64,000 nt of DNA. It comes from Phytophthora quininea. Its lineage: Eukaryota > Oomycota > Peronosporomycetes > Peronosporales > Peronosporaceae. The position numbers were made by a program, and so were the translations under genes. Below the pieces are notes generated by a model. That model worked only from the letters and a program-made list of their open reading frames with translations, made no database searches and was not told the DNA's origin. The stretch is from positions 1-64,000 of the forward strand of contig JAAVTG010000679.1 of NCBI GenBank assembly GCA_011947345.1, read 5' to 3'. This document shows, piece by piece, positions 20,641-29,047 of this stretch. How positions within the stretch are numbered: the stretch's first letter is position 1; each line of letters begins with the position of its first letter.

Positions 20641-21289
20641 CTGACGGCTACCACCAGCGACAGCCTGATGCCAGATCTTCGAGTTGAGCAGTGGATAAAC
20701 GAATTTCAAGTTCCTTGATTCCGATTGTTGAGTGTTGTTTGTGTTGCCGAAGCCATGGAGCCGCTGCCACTTGGACCAGCGTCAGCAGTTGCTCCACACA
20801 AGTCGAAGTAGGAGCCGATTGGATTAGCCCGTTCCAAAATCCAAGGCCGTATCAGTTTTCGCATTCCCTTCATTTGCTGAACAAGCTCTACCTAACGTGG
20901 GTTTGGGCGGCTTTAACACTACTATCAATTTCTCATTCTGCTCTCGGCAGGAAGCTCACTGCAGCCGTAAAACCCCTTACGTTTCACCTTCCTGCATACG
21001 CCCCCATTTTGCTTTTCTTTTTGTGAAGACCACAACACTCCACCAGCAAACTCCAAAGTAACGCTCCGAAAAATAAACCACAGAACCCATCGTGTTGTTC
21101 ACGTCGCTGCCCACTTGTGTCACTACTTACGCTTATAATGCCCAGCGAAGTTGATGAACTCAACGACGCTTTGCAAAGAGTGGTGGCCTCTCTCTACATG
21201 GAGTTGTGGGTGCAATTGCAATCACGTGCCGCATCATCAGTGTGTGATTTTGTTGCGCGCACGATAGGAACACTCGGATATCTGCCACC

Positions 21290-21310
21290 ATGTCACTTTG
21301 CTTTTTGCAA
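21290..21310 (+). promoter_or_regulatory. Inr-like core promoter of the SCR pseudogene at 21359
   Basis: TGTCACTTTGCTTTTTGCAA, in the same place relative to the ATG as in the intact copies. Confidence 0.45.
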
Positions 21311-21358
21311 TCCTCAAGCCAAGCTCGCACTCCACCAGATCAAGCCTGACTAAGTAAA

Positions 21359-21647
21359 ATGAACCTCAAGATGTATCTCGCTGTCATCGCGGGGGCTGTT
21401 GTTGCTGTCTGCACCACTACGGCCGTGCAGACCTGCTCCGAGGCGAGCTGCGGCCTGTCCTTCACTCCAAAACATTGTCACCAGCATGTGCTGCAACGGT
21501 GCGACTCGAGCTGGGGCTGCCGCCAACTTTGACCAGTGCTGCGCTGAAAGTTGTGGGGCTACGGCATATGCACTAGACCCTAGCTGTGACGGTGCTCCAG
21601 CAGTGAAGATTCTCCAGACACGAGAGCTGACTATCGCTAGCGGATAA
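21359..21647 (+). pseudogene. SCR pseudogene (one-base frameshift)
   Basis: The signal peptide (MNLKMYLAVIAGAVV) and first two cysteines are in frame. A one-base slip near 21460 moves the CC...CC part (SMCC, FDQCCAESC) to another frame, where it runs on to a TAA at 21647 with an unusual C-terminal extension. The slip is not obviously in a homopolymer. Confidence 0.7.
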
Positions 21648-21675
21648 ATGAAGTTTCTTACTTGATTTCGATCGT

Positions 21676-21957
21676 TTGTCCATTCCTACACGTGCTGTCA
21701 CCTCAAAAGCTCCAGTAAACCCCCGTTTGCTCAAAAGCGATGTAAAAAAATGTTGTTGCTGTCGCGTGCTGCTCGGCACCATCGTGAGCTGCGGCAACGC
21801 GACCTCGGACTATAACCTGAGCGGCAACTGCTTCGTCAACATGGTCGGTTTGTTTGGCTGGTGCTGCCACGATAACTGCAGCTGCGCCGGAACCTGCAAA
21901 TTAGGGACGGCTAAGACGTCTTTGCACGAAGATCGCCGTGAGTTCCAGATTGCTTAG
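21676..21957 (+). pseudogene. SCR-related ORF without signal peptide
   Basis: 93 residues open. The middle (SCGNATSDYNLSGNCF, FGWCCHDNCSCAGTC) keeps the family order of cysteines with one extra, but the N-terminus has no hydrophobic leader and an unrelated C-terminal tail follows. Probably a 5'-damaged copy; a diverged functional form cannot be excluded. Confidence 0.5.
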
Positions 21958-22666
21958 CCCTGATGAAATGAATTGCGAGTTCTTATCACGTCGTTGTTGT
22001 TTGTCTGCGCATATAGTTAGGAAACCGGTTGACTCACCAACCGCTTCATTGCCCGAACGTACCATCGTGTTTCATTCTTTTCCTTCAACTCGTTGCTCCA
22101 TCTGGCCCAAAAGCAAACTTTGACCTCCGTAAGAGCCCGCTTTCATACCAGATTGAGCAGGTTGGGGGTGCGCGTCAACACGGGAAGTGGCTGTTGTGAT
22201 TACAATGAAAGAGTTTGCCACATCGTCAGTGTGCGATTGTATTACGTACCAGGTTGTCGTGGTCGTGATTTCCCGTGTTCGTTGTGGCCCAGCCAAAACG
22301 AGCCAGACCAACCAGGAGATACTTGCCTTGATTCTGATGGTTTGCCATTTTGGTTTTGCCAAAATCGTCACAACTTCTCTCCACAGAAGACACAAAACTA
22401 TAGAATACAATCACACGTTCTACAGGAGCCGATCCATCCAAAACATAATACCAGGTAAAACCTACGAGCCCCGTCATGCGCTGAGCGTACTTCCCTAACG
22501 ATTCTCGGCCACTTCAATAGCACGGCACACATCCCAACCATGGATCTTGGACTCCAAGTTGGAGAGGTGTCCGCAATTGCGTTCCATCTCAAGATAACCG
22601 CTGCCCCATAACCATTCGTGATTCTGCAGCCCGCAAGCGAAGAAACCCTGGATACCTGCCACTTTT

Positions 22667-22686
22667 GCCATTCTGCTTTTTGCAAC
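22667..22686 (+). promoter_or_regulatory. Inr-like core promoter of the SCR pseudogene at 22731
   Basis: GCCATTCTGCTTTTTGCAAC, one mismatch from the Inr core. Between 21958 and 22666 I see only the conserved upstream element at 22217 and no gene. Confidence 0.5.
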
Positions 22687-22730
22687 ACTAGCAACACTCC
22701 CTCAAGATCCAAGCTTCATCCGTCAAGACA

Positions 22731-22957
22731 ATGAACTTCAAGACGTGCCTCGTCCTTTTCGTCGCCGCCGCAGTTGCTGCAACTAACGAAGCTGCGCGAT
22801 CGTGCCCCCTTTAGTCTGAAAGAGAGATATTTCCAACGAAAACAGAGCGAGTATTAGCGAATGCTGCAACACCGGTTTTGCTGGTGAGGTTCCCGAATGG
22901 AAGTTCGTGCAGTGCTGCAAAAATGCTTGCGGCAAGGACTTATTGACGGCTTGCTAA
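22731..22957 (+). pseudogene. SCR pseudogene (nonsense codon and frameshift)
   Basis: The leader MNFKTCLVLFVAAAV is in frame, then a TAG at 22812-22814 interrupts it shortly after the first mature cysteine. The CC blocks (ECCNTGF, FVQCCKNACG) are in another frame and end at TAA 22957. Two independent lesions. Confidence 0.75.
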
Positions 22958-23670
22958 GGGATTGCTGCCCTCCGCGCCAACAATTAAGCCCGAAAACTCA
23001 GTTGAGTACTCCCAGGGGAATGGAATAAAATATCGAGTTTCGTCGACACCAATCGTGAGGTACAAAGTTGATGTTGTTGCTTCCATGTTATCAGATGCGT
23101 ACATTAAGTGTTGGAGACAATTTTGCCTCGAACACTCGTCTAGGACAAGAAGCCGTAGCTGGCAAAGCAAGGCCAGTCAGCGTAGTTCACGTCAAGCCAG
23201 CCACTCTCCATGCGCCTCGAATTCGACAAAGCAAGCGAACTTGGGTCGTGGTTAATGCTGGAAAGCAGGTTACTGTGACGAGTACTCGTTTCCCACCGAC
23301 GCTCTCCTCTTTACCAGTTGCATACAACCAAATTTTCAACGATGGAGAAATCTCCACCGCTGTGCTTCACCTCAGCCATGTATGGTTTCCTTCCTCTACA
23401 TTTGGAAGTCTCGGCATCTTATTCTGCGTTTGCATTACGCCAAGCACAGCACACGACAATTCCGAGACCAGCAACTAGAAGAAAAAAATGCTCCACTGGT
23501 ATTTTTCCCAGATAGAAGTGAAAGCACACATACACGGCTTCGACAACAAGTAGTCAACATTCTCAAACTGGGATGACAAAGCTACAGGCTTCATGGCCGC
23601 CCGTCTCCACCATTTGCCGCGTCAACCTGTTGTGATTATGTAGTATGAAAACTTCGACGTCCTCTAGCTC
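22958..23670. other. Stretch without a supported gene
   Basis: Several short ORFs are open on the plus strand, but none has a leader, a cysteine pattern or a paralogue. The conserved upstream element occurs at 23616-23647, 24 nt before the next Inr. Confidence 0.4.
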
Positions 23671-23690
23671 TTGCCATTCTGCATTTTGCT
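23671..23690 (+). promoter_or_regulatory. Inr of the SCR gene at 23724
   Basis: TTGCCATTCTGCATTTTGCT, an exact CATTYYNCAWTTT match, 34 nt before the ATG. Confidence 0.6.
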
Positions 23691-23723
23691 ACCACAAACC
23701 CACCAAAGGTCCACAGCAAGGAA

Positions 23724-23927
23724 ATGCACCTCAAGATGTTCCTGTTCGTCCTCGTCAGTGCCGCTGCTGCCTGCACTGCTGCAGCACAGCTGTGCCCCAA
23801 TTGCGGCCCTGTTACCGCAGAAAAACTGTCGGCGATCAGCTCTTGCTGCGTCATTCCCGGAAGTGGCATGTCGTTCAACGACTGTTGCAATGACGCTTGT
23901 CATTACGGTGGCGAGTGTTCGCGCTAA
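23724..23927 (+). CDS. SCR protein (CxxC variant)
   Basis: 67 residues, intact. Leader MHLKMFLFVLVSAAAACTAAA. The first pair of mature cysteines is C-x2-C instead of C-x4-C; the rest is x13-CC-x11-CC-x3-C-x5-C. It shares the CxxC form with the next gene (24149), so the two are a sub-lineage. Confidence 0.8.
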   Translation: MHLKMFLFVLVSAAAACTAAAQLCPNCGPVTAEKLSAISSCCVIPGSGMSFNDCCNDACHYGGECSR

Positions 23928-24148
23928 TCAACGACTGCTGAAGGTCTATCGCAAGTGGAGGGAAAAGTACCAGAGAGATAATTGGGTTCCTTAATTCCAA
24001 TCAATAATGGCAAAGTCCATTCTGCAGTCTGGGACCTAGTGTACTCTGTTTTTGATGCACCAACAATACCTCAGAAAACTTTCCAAGTCGACGATCGACG
24101 TCAAGATCTGTTTACGGCCTTCTCGTCGCCACCAGGACAATCAAGAAA

Positions 24149-24361
24149 ATGAACCTCAACACGTTTCTGGTCTTCTTCATCGGCGCCGCTGTCGCCACCA
24201 GTGCGAATGCACGACCGACCTGTCCGAACTGCGGTGATCCTGCCTCGGAAAGGAGCTTGACGATCAGCAATTGCTGTGATATCAATGCCCGAGTCGGCGT
24301 AAGTTCGTTCGGCGCGTGCTGCACGAAATGCTGTAGCGGTCGCGGAGAATGCGCGTTTTAG
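24149..24361 (+). CDS. SCR protein (CxxC variant with nine cysteines)
   Basis: 70 residues, intact. Leader MNLNTFLVFFIGAAVATSANA. Mature pattern C-x2-C-x13-CC-x13-CC-x2-CC-x5-C, that is one additional cysteine (TKCCSG) in the block where relatives have a single one. The nearest Inr-like site (24016-24030) is 120 nt upstream, further than in the other copies, so the promoter is uncertain. Confidence 0.75.
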   Translation: MNLNTFLVFFIGAAVATSANARPTCPNCGDPASERSLTISNCCDINARVGVSSFGACCTKCCSGRGECAF

Positions 24362-24524
24362 TCGAGGTGCTGAAGTGCAGGGAGCTCCATGACGTCGAAG
24401 CTGGCAAGTGAATGAATTCATCTTCCTTGATTCCGATGTTTCATGCTGAAAACAGATTTGATCTGCGCAATTGCAAACACGTTTGGCAGTCCAACCAGTC
24501 CGCAGCCGGCCGACTCAACCATTT

Positions 24525-24556
24525 GCCACATAATCACCGTGTGATTGTGTAGCACG
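24525..24556 (+). promoter_or_regulatory. Conserved upstream element of SCR copies
   Basis: GCCACATAATCA followed by GTGTGATTGTGTAGCAC, ending 20 nt before the Inr at 24576. Related blocks occur at 23616, 22217, 21228, 20320 and 19388. It could be a transcription-factor site or just undiverged duplication flank. Confidence 0.4.
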
Positions 24557-24575
24557 GTGGGATTGCTCGCCATCC

Positions 24576-24595
24576 TGTCACACTGCGTTTTGCCC
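24576..24595 (+). promoter_or_regulatory. Inr-like core promoter of the SCR gene at 24643
   Basis: TGTCACACTGCGTTTTGCCC; weaker match than its neighbours. Confidence 0.4.
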
Positions 24596-24642
24596 AAGCC
24601 AAGCCACTCACGCTCCCTAGCTCCCAAGCACCGCCAAGTAAT

Positions 24643-24867
24643 ATGAACCTCAACACTTCCCTGGCCATCCTCGTCGGCGTTGTTGTCACTGCCTGCGCTA
24701 CTGCGAGAACGGCCTGCCCCGAGCAGAGCTGCGGTCCGGCAAATACGAAAATGAATTCGGCGATCAGCTCTTGCTGTGCTGTCGCGGCGGAAGGACCCGG
24801 AGGGTTCAAAGCGTTCAGCAAATGTTGTGCAGACAGTTGTGATCGTGGAGACCCGTGCTCGTATTAA
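24643..24867 (+). CDS. SCR protein (long-loop variant)
   Basis: 74 residues, intact. Leader MNLNTSLAILVGVVV. Pattern C-x4-C-x13-CC-x15-CC-x3-C-x5-C; the x15 loop is Gly-rich. A truncated copy of the gene is at 38817-39027. Its end, CTCGTATTAATTGACG, recurs at 25222, and the two sites are the endpoints of a deletion in that copy. Confidence 0.8.
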   Translation: MNLNTSLAILVGVVVTACATARTACPEQSCGPANTKMNSAISSCCAVAAEGPGGFKAFSKCCADSCDRGDPCSY

Positions 24868-25888
24868 TTGACGTGCTACTGTGGCGAGTCCACACTGCGA
24901 TCGCGTTCCATGCTACGTGGAGATTGAGAAACGACATACTATTCCGTGAAACTACAGCTGAAATACCAAGCGTCCAAAATGTGATGTCCTCTTTTCGACG
25001 ACACTGTCTGTTCATCAATCACCATTCAGCGGAGCTTGGGATTGACGACAAATTGTAACCTCTGTTCTGGAGAAGTTAGGCTTTGACCCACCTGCGCCGC
25101 GAAACACACTACCAGCAAGTCACGTTTGGATTCCACGAAACTAAGCAGCAGAACGACTAAGTAGTATACGATCGTAGCTAGAAAAACGGTTTATCCGACT
25201 GGTTAATCAACTTAAATTTCTTCTCGTATTAATTGACGGTTTGTAGTACAGCCCGTCCTTCCCACGATGACTATCAGGATCCTCCAAGCTGGCATTTGTT
25301 TGAGTATTTCCACTGCTTTCGACAAACCCGGGCGGAATTGCAGGTATTATCCGCTTGTGGAAGCGATTTGGCTTAAATACAACCTCACCAAGGTGTTTCA
25401 GGCTGGCAGAGCAATCCGTTTTCAACCACTTCCAGTTTATGTTTGCTTTTATCCTCGTACCCAAAGAAACCTGCATCATTCCAAGCGCAACTCCACCAAA
25501 AACGTTCAAACATTGCCGATCACGGCAGGATGTCGGTGCAGGTCGAAGATAGCATTCAGCCGTGGACTGAAATGCGTCAAATTTCAATTTGAAATACACA
25601 GCGAACTAACCCGCTTTTCAGTGAACATTCAGACTCGGTGTGCAGCGCCACAACATTGTTTCGAAATTCCATTCTTTAAAGCCAAGTCCACATCGTGTTC
25701 CTCTACGTCATGTCGGCTGAAACATTCAATGTGTCTTATGGAAGACGGAGAAACATTGCCGTACAAATTGTGCTATAAAGTGGGTGAAACGAAGCAAACG
25801 AAAATTATCCGCCACGGTGTTACATCTTCGCCATATCCACGTAATCAATAATGTCGTTGCATTCGGAAGCCTCGACATCCTCCAACCT
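24868..25888. other. Duplicated non-coding flank between two SCR genes
   Basis: No gene supported. 25222-25436 is repeated at 39020-39235 (same strand) and 25457 onward is repeated inverted at 37612-38502. The 194-codon ORF at 25267 has no recognisable feature, and its copies have different reading frames, which argues against coding. Confidence 0.5.
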
Positions 25889-25905
25889 CCCATTCTGCTT
25901 TCCTC
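25889..25905 (+). promoter_or_regulatory. Inr-like core promoter of the SCR gene at 25966
   Basis: TCCCATTCTGCTTTCCT; CATTYYNC matches, and the T run is interrupted. Confidence 0.4.
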
Positions 25906-25965
25906 AGCACCCCAAGCATAACTCCATCACGACTCCCAAGCATCGCCAAGCCTGTCGACAAGAAA

Positions 25966-26190
25966 ATGAATTTCAAGATTTTGCTTTTTGCCCTCGTCGG
26001 TGCCGCTGTTGCCACCTGCGCTAGTGCAGACCCAAGCTGTTCCGTGGCGAGCTGCGGCCCGACTCTCTCGGAAAAGAACTCGGTGACCAGCACATGCTGC
26101 GCCATTGTGACCCGCGGTGGGGGTTCCTTTGGCACGTTCGATGAATGCTGCGAAGACAGTTGCGGTCGCGGCGGCCCGTGTACTAACTAG
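25966..26190 (+). CDS. SCR protein (Gly-rich loop)
   Basis: 74 residues, intact. Leader MNFKILLFALVGAAVATCASA. Pattern C-x4-C-x13-CC-x15-CC-x3-C-x5-C with a TRGGGSF loop. The whole locus, including about 500 nt upstream, has an inverted copy at 37612-38502 whose gene is altered (37777-37998). The downstream copy at 26266 is decayed. Confidence 0.8.
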   Translation: MNFKILLFALVGAAVATCASADPSCSVASCGPTLSEKNSVTSTCCAIVTRGGGSFGTFDECCEDSCGRGGPCTN

Positions 26191-26265
26191 CAATTTACTG
26201 CGAGAATGAAGAACCCCAAGCCATCGAGAGCTAGCACGTGGAAGAATGAAAATTGACTTTCTTGG

Positions 26266-26496
26266 TTGAGATCATTGTTGCGCTGTTTTGTTCGGAGTCG
26301 CTCATTGTCGAGACTTTCTTCTGGTGTTTGTTTTCACTGCCATCGCAAAACAAATCTTCGTCAGAAAGCGAGCTGCGGCCCGACTTACTCGGAACGAAAC
26401 ACGTTGGTCACTTCCTGTTGCTACAGCACTCTACCGATCCAACATGGATCTCGCAATGACTCTCGCAATGACTCGCTTGCAAAGGGAATGAAATAA
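26266..26496 (+). pseudogene. SCR pseudogene, truncated
   Basis: A degraded leader region is followed by ASCGPTYSERNTLVTSCC, a clear match to the first half of the mature domain. The second half is replaced by a short SRNDSRND repeat-like end. The second CC block is absent. Confidence 0.6.
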
Positions 26497-26743
26497 AGTC
26501 TCGGCATGGCATGCTTCCGATCCCAGTGCACATAGTATAATTTGTCATTCTGACCACGACAATCAAAATCCTCCTCTGTGGATTTCCACCGCTCTCGTAA
26601 ACCGTGGTATCATCAGAAGGCAGACGCAATATGCTTAACCAAACATTATAATGGATCAGCGACTGCTTTATTATAGCAGCGTCGGAGTGCCTTTCGACGA
26701 GTGAATTCCGGCATCGACGGACCATCCCTCTCTGTTGCCACAC

Positions 26744-27282
26744 ACCGTGGCAGTGAGGACGACAATGAAAACTTGGAAGCTCTTGAGATTCTTTCTTGGT
26801 GAAGACTTGGCCTGTGATGGAGTGCTGTTGCAAAAGCTGGATGACCAAGGCGGTGGGGGAGGGGGGTCTCAGGCCAAGAGTGATTATGGGGCATAACATC
26901 CCGAGAACTGGGAATTCATTCATTCACTGTTGAGCTCTGTGACTCACACGCCTTGTTGCGCAAGCAGTCCTTGAAGGATATGTGCTGCAAGTCTCGGTCA
27001 TTATTTGCACGGTCTGGCACCGCCGCAACTAGCGGAGCAGCAGACGCCGAACGAACCTTCAATGGCGGCGCAGCAGTTGCTGATCCTCACGTTAGAATCC
27101 GAAGTCGGGTTGCCGCAGCTCACGTCAGGGCAGAGCGGCCCCGCATCGGCGCAGGCAGCCATAACAGCAGCGATGACGACGACGAAACAAATTTTGGCGT
27201 TCATTTCTCGGGGTGGAGATAGAGTTAGTGGAGTGGTTCTGGTGTTGAAGAAAGGGGAATGATCGAGTCTGGGTTGTTCAGG
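26744..27282. repeat. Segmental duplication, direct partner 32062-32614
   Basis: About 540 nt shared with 32062-32614 in the same orientation, differing by scattered substitutions and small indels. Each copy contains one intact minus-strand SCR gene. Confidence 0.85.
27001..27204 (-). CDS. SCR protein (MNAKICF subtype, short loop)
   Basis: 67 residues, intact. Leader MNAKICFVVVIAAVMAACADA. Pattern C-x4-C-x13-CC-x9-CC-x3-C-x5-C. Its twin at 32321-32530 has the same signal peptide and first mature half and differs only near the C-terminus (SASCGGARPCK here). A minus-strand TCATTCCCCTTTCTTC (27247-27262) is the likely Inr. Confidence 0.8.
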   Translation of the reverse strand: MNAKICFVVVIAAVMAACADAGPLCPDVSCGNPTSDSNVRISNCCAAIEGSFGVCCSASCGGARPCK

Positions 27283-27472
27283 TGCCCTGGTGTTGGAGCA
27301 CTATTATACGGAATCACTTATGTGTAAGTTGTTCTTGTAAACGACAAAGCAATCCCCTTGTGTTTGATTGCCAGCAGTTGACGATACCTGTATAACACTA
27401 TCGTCAACATCCAAGCCGCGTAAGCATGGATCGCCATATGTCGATGGGTCGACAGCTTTTCCGAGCGGTTGA

Positions 27473-27637
27473 GCTCGCCGCCATTGTTGCCATGGATGAA
27501 GCTGGATGACGTGCCCCGAGAGCGCGTGCGGACAGTACTATGACGAAAAGAACCTCCGGATCAGTAAATGCTGCCGCAACACTGGACTTCCGTTCGAGGA
27601 ATGCTGCATCCACAATTGCGGCCCCAATAGCTAGTGT
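27473..27637 (+). pseudogene. SCR pseudogene lacking a leader
   Basis: The mature part CPESACGQYYDEKNL...CCRNTGLPFEECC is readable in one frame and ends early at a TAG after CGPNS, so the last cysteine is lost. No leader is in frame upstream. An inverted near-copy is at 31898-32111. Confidence 0.65.
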
Positions 27638-27861
27638 CGCTAGGAACTGTTCTTGTTCGAAGCAGTGCCCGTCAAGCACTGTACACTTAAATGGGAGGAA
27701 GGCGGCTTGTCTTTCTTACTCTTAATCGCCGGTATTCGTCTGCAATCGCCACATCTATAAAGCCTGGAATATTTTCTTCCTCATCTCCGTCAATTTGACT
27801 ATTGGTGCTGGCACTGTGCTTTCCCCGCCACTCCACCAAGACTAACAACCTCATACTGAAT

Positions 27862-28012
27862 CAAGTTTTAAGACCTGTTTGATCAGCTTTGGTGCCGCGT
27901 GCTACGTTAATGCGAGGCAGACCTGCACAGCGATAGACCATTGAAAAAAAAAACTTCGATTGCTGCACCATTGCGGCGGGCATTCAGCAAGTGCTGCGCA
28001 ATAAGTTGGGTT
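27862..28012 (+). pseudogene. SCR remnant
   Basis: FKTCLISFGAACYVNARQTC, then a TGA and a run of ten A, then FDCCTIAAG and FSKCCAISW in different frames. Decayed leader and mature parts of one copy. Confidence 0.5.
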
Positions 28013-28159
28013 CAGCAATGACACTATAAATTTTGCACTTGCACACACTCCGACCAACGATAAAGGAGTTTTCGATCGACTCCAGGACACGAAGGCCATA
28101 TTCCAGCCAGCCACCCAGTAGACACCAACAACACTGCAACTGCCAATCGGAGGATATTT

Positions 28160-28990
28160 CCATCTGCAGTGTATCTCGGCAACATTAGCGTTGGCAATAA
28201 CTCCCCAATTGCGGAGTGCAGCGCCCTCGATAAAGCACTTGCCACGTAAATTTCATTGGCCAGACGAAGGACGCTCCGACACGTTTGCACACTGGATAAA
28301 CGTCTTGGCATCGCCGTCCCATGGCAACATCGCAGGAGCGTATAGCGCCGGCATTCCGTCGTGAACCACGAGGATGCCGCCGAACTCCGCTTCACACTGC
28401 TGCAGCGCAGCGTTAATGGCGTCCCGCATCAACGCGGGCGGCAAGCGTCGGTCCTGCGTCGACTTGTCCGATGAGCACTCAACGCCTACGTGGTACTTAA
28501 AGATTTCCGGTGGCGCGGCATCCAACGACACGCGGAAATTGGTCACCTGAAGCTGAACGGTTTTACCGCCTTTAACCACTCCAGGGCGGCGGTAAATGAG
28601 AAACGTTTAGAATTTACTTCATGGGTCCCAGCTCGCCCAGTCCACTCGTCACATAGCTGTGGATCTGCGATAACGTAGCCAATTTGCTCGTATCCCGAGC
28701 CAAGAGCAGAAGTTAGAATAGGACCCGAATCCTCACAGCGGATGCTGCGACCAAAGTCTTCGGGGACGCGATCTCCGTACTCGTAGCCATCGCCGTAGAC
28801 ACACCTGCAGCCGTTGGACTGGCAGCAGTTGTAATTGTCTATGAAATAGTAGGTGGCCATGTCGTTGTCGTCTTGATCCCTCTGGGAACGCTGTGCTGTG
28901 CCCGATATGGTAGTGTCAGTATTTCTAAGATTGTTCTCCGTCTGGGACGAGCAATCTAGTGTGGAGGAACCTTCAAAATTGAGTCGCAAC
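28160..28990 (-). pseudogene. Argonaute pseudogene (N domain joined to MID fragment)
   Basis: Related to the full Argonaute at 33972. From 28700 leftward it reads SGYEQIGYVIADPQLCDEW (compare FGYERIGRHLQDPRLVAVW), then the N domain with APPEIFKYHVGVECS and VVHDGMPALYAPAMLPWD, then directly the MID segment KCFIEGAALRNWGVIANANV. The linker, PAZ and L2 regions are missing and nothing of PIWI follows. A TGA stands where the relative has the Trp of GQWNLR, a nonsense substitution, and the frame also shifts near 28560. The upstream ORF has cysteine-rich sequence not found in the relative. Confidence 0.85.
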
Positions 28991-29047
28991 TTGCACTTTT
29001 CCTCTAATCACGTTTATCATCGACAAATCCCTACCGGTAAGCGGCAA

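Larger units (their letters stand above)
25457..26351. repeat. Segmental duplication, arm A (inverted partner 37612-38502)
   Basis: About 890 nt shared with the opposite strand at 37612-38502, nearly identical by eye, ending at GCAAAACAAAT on both sides. It includes the SCR gene and the start of the next remnant. Confidence 0.8.

Noticed and set aside
25267..25851. 194-codon ORF repeated elsewhere in the window
   Set aside because: The repetition is due to segmental duplication, and the copies have different frames and stops, so coding is not conserved.
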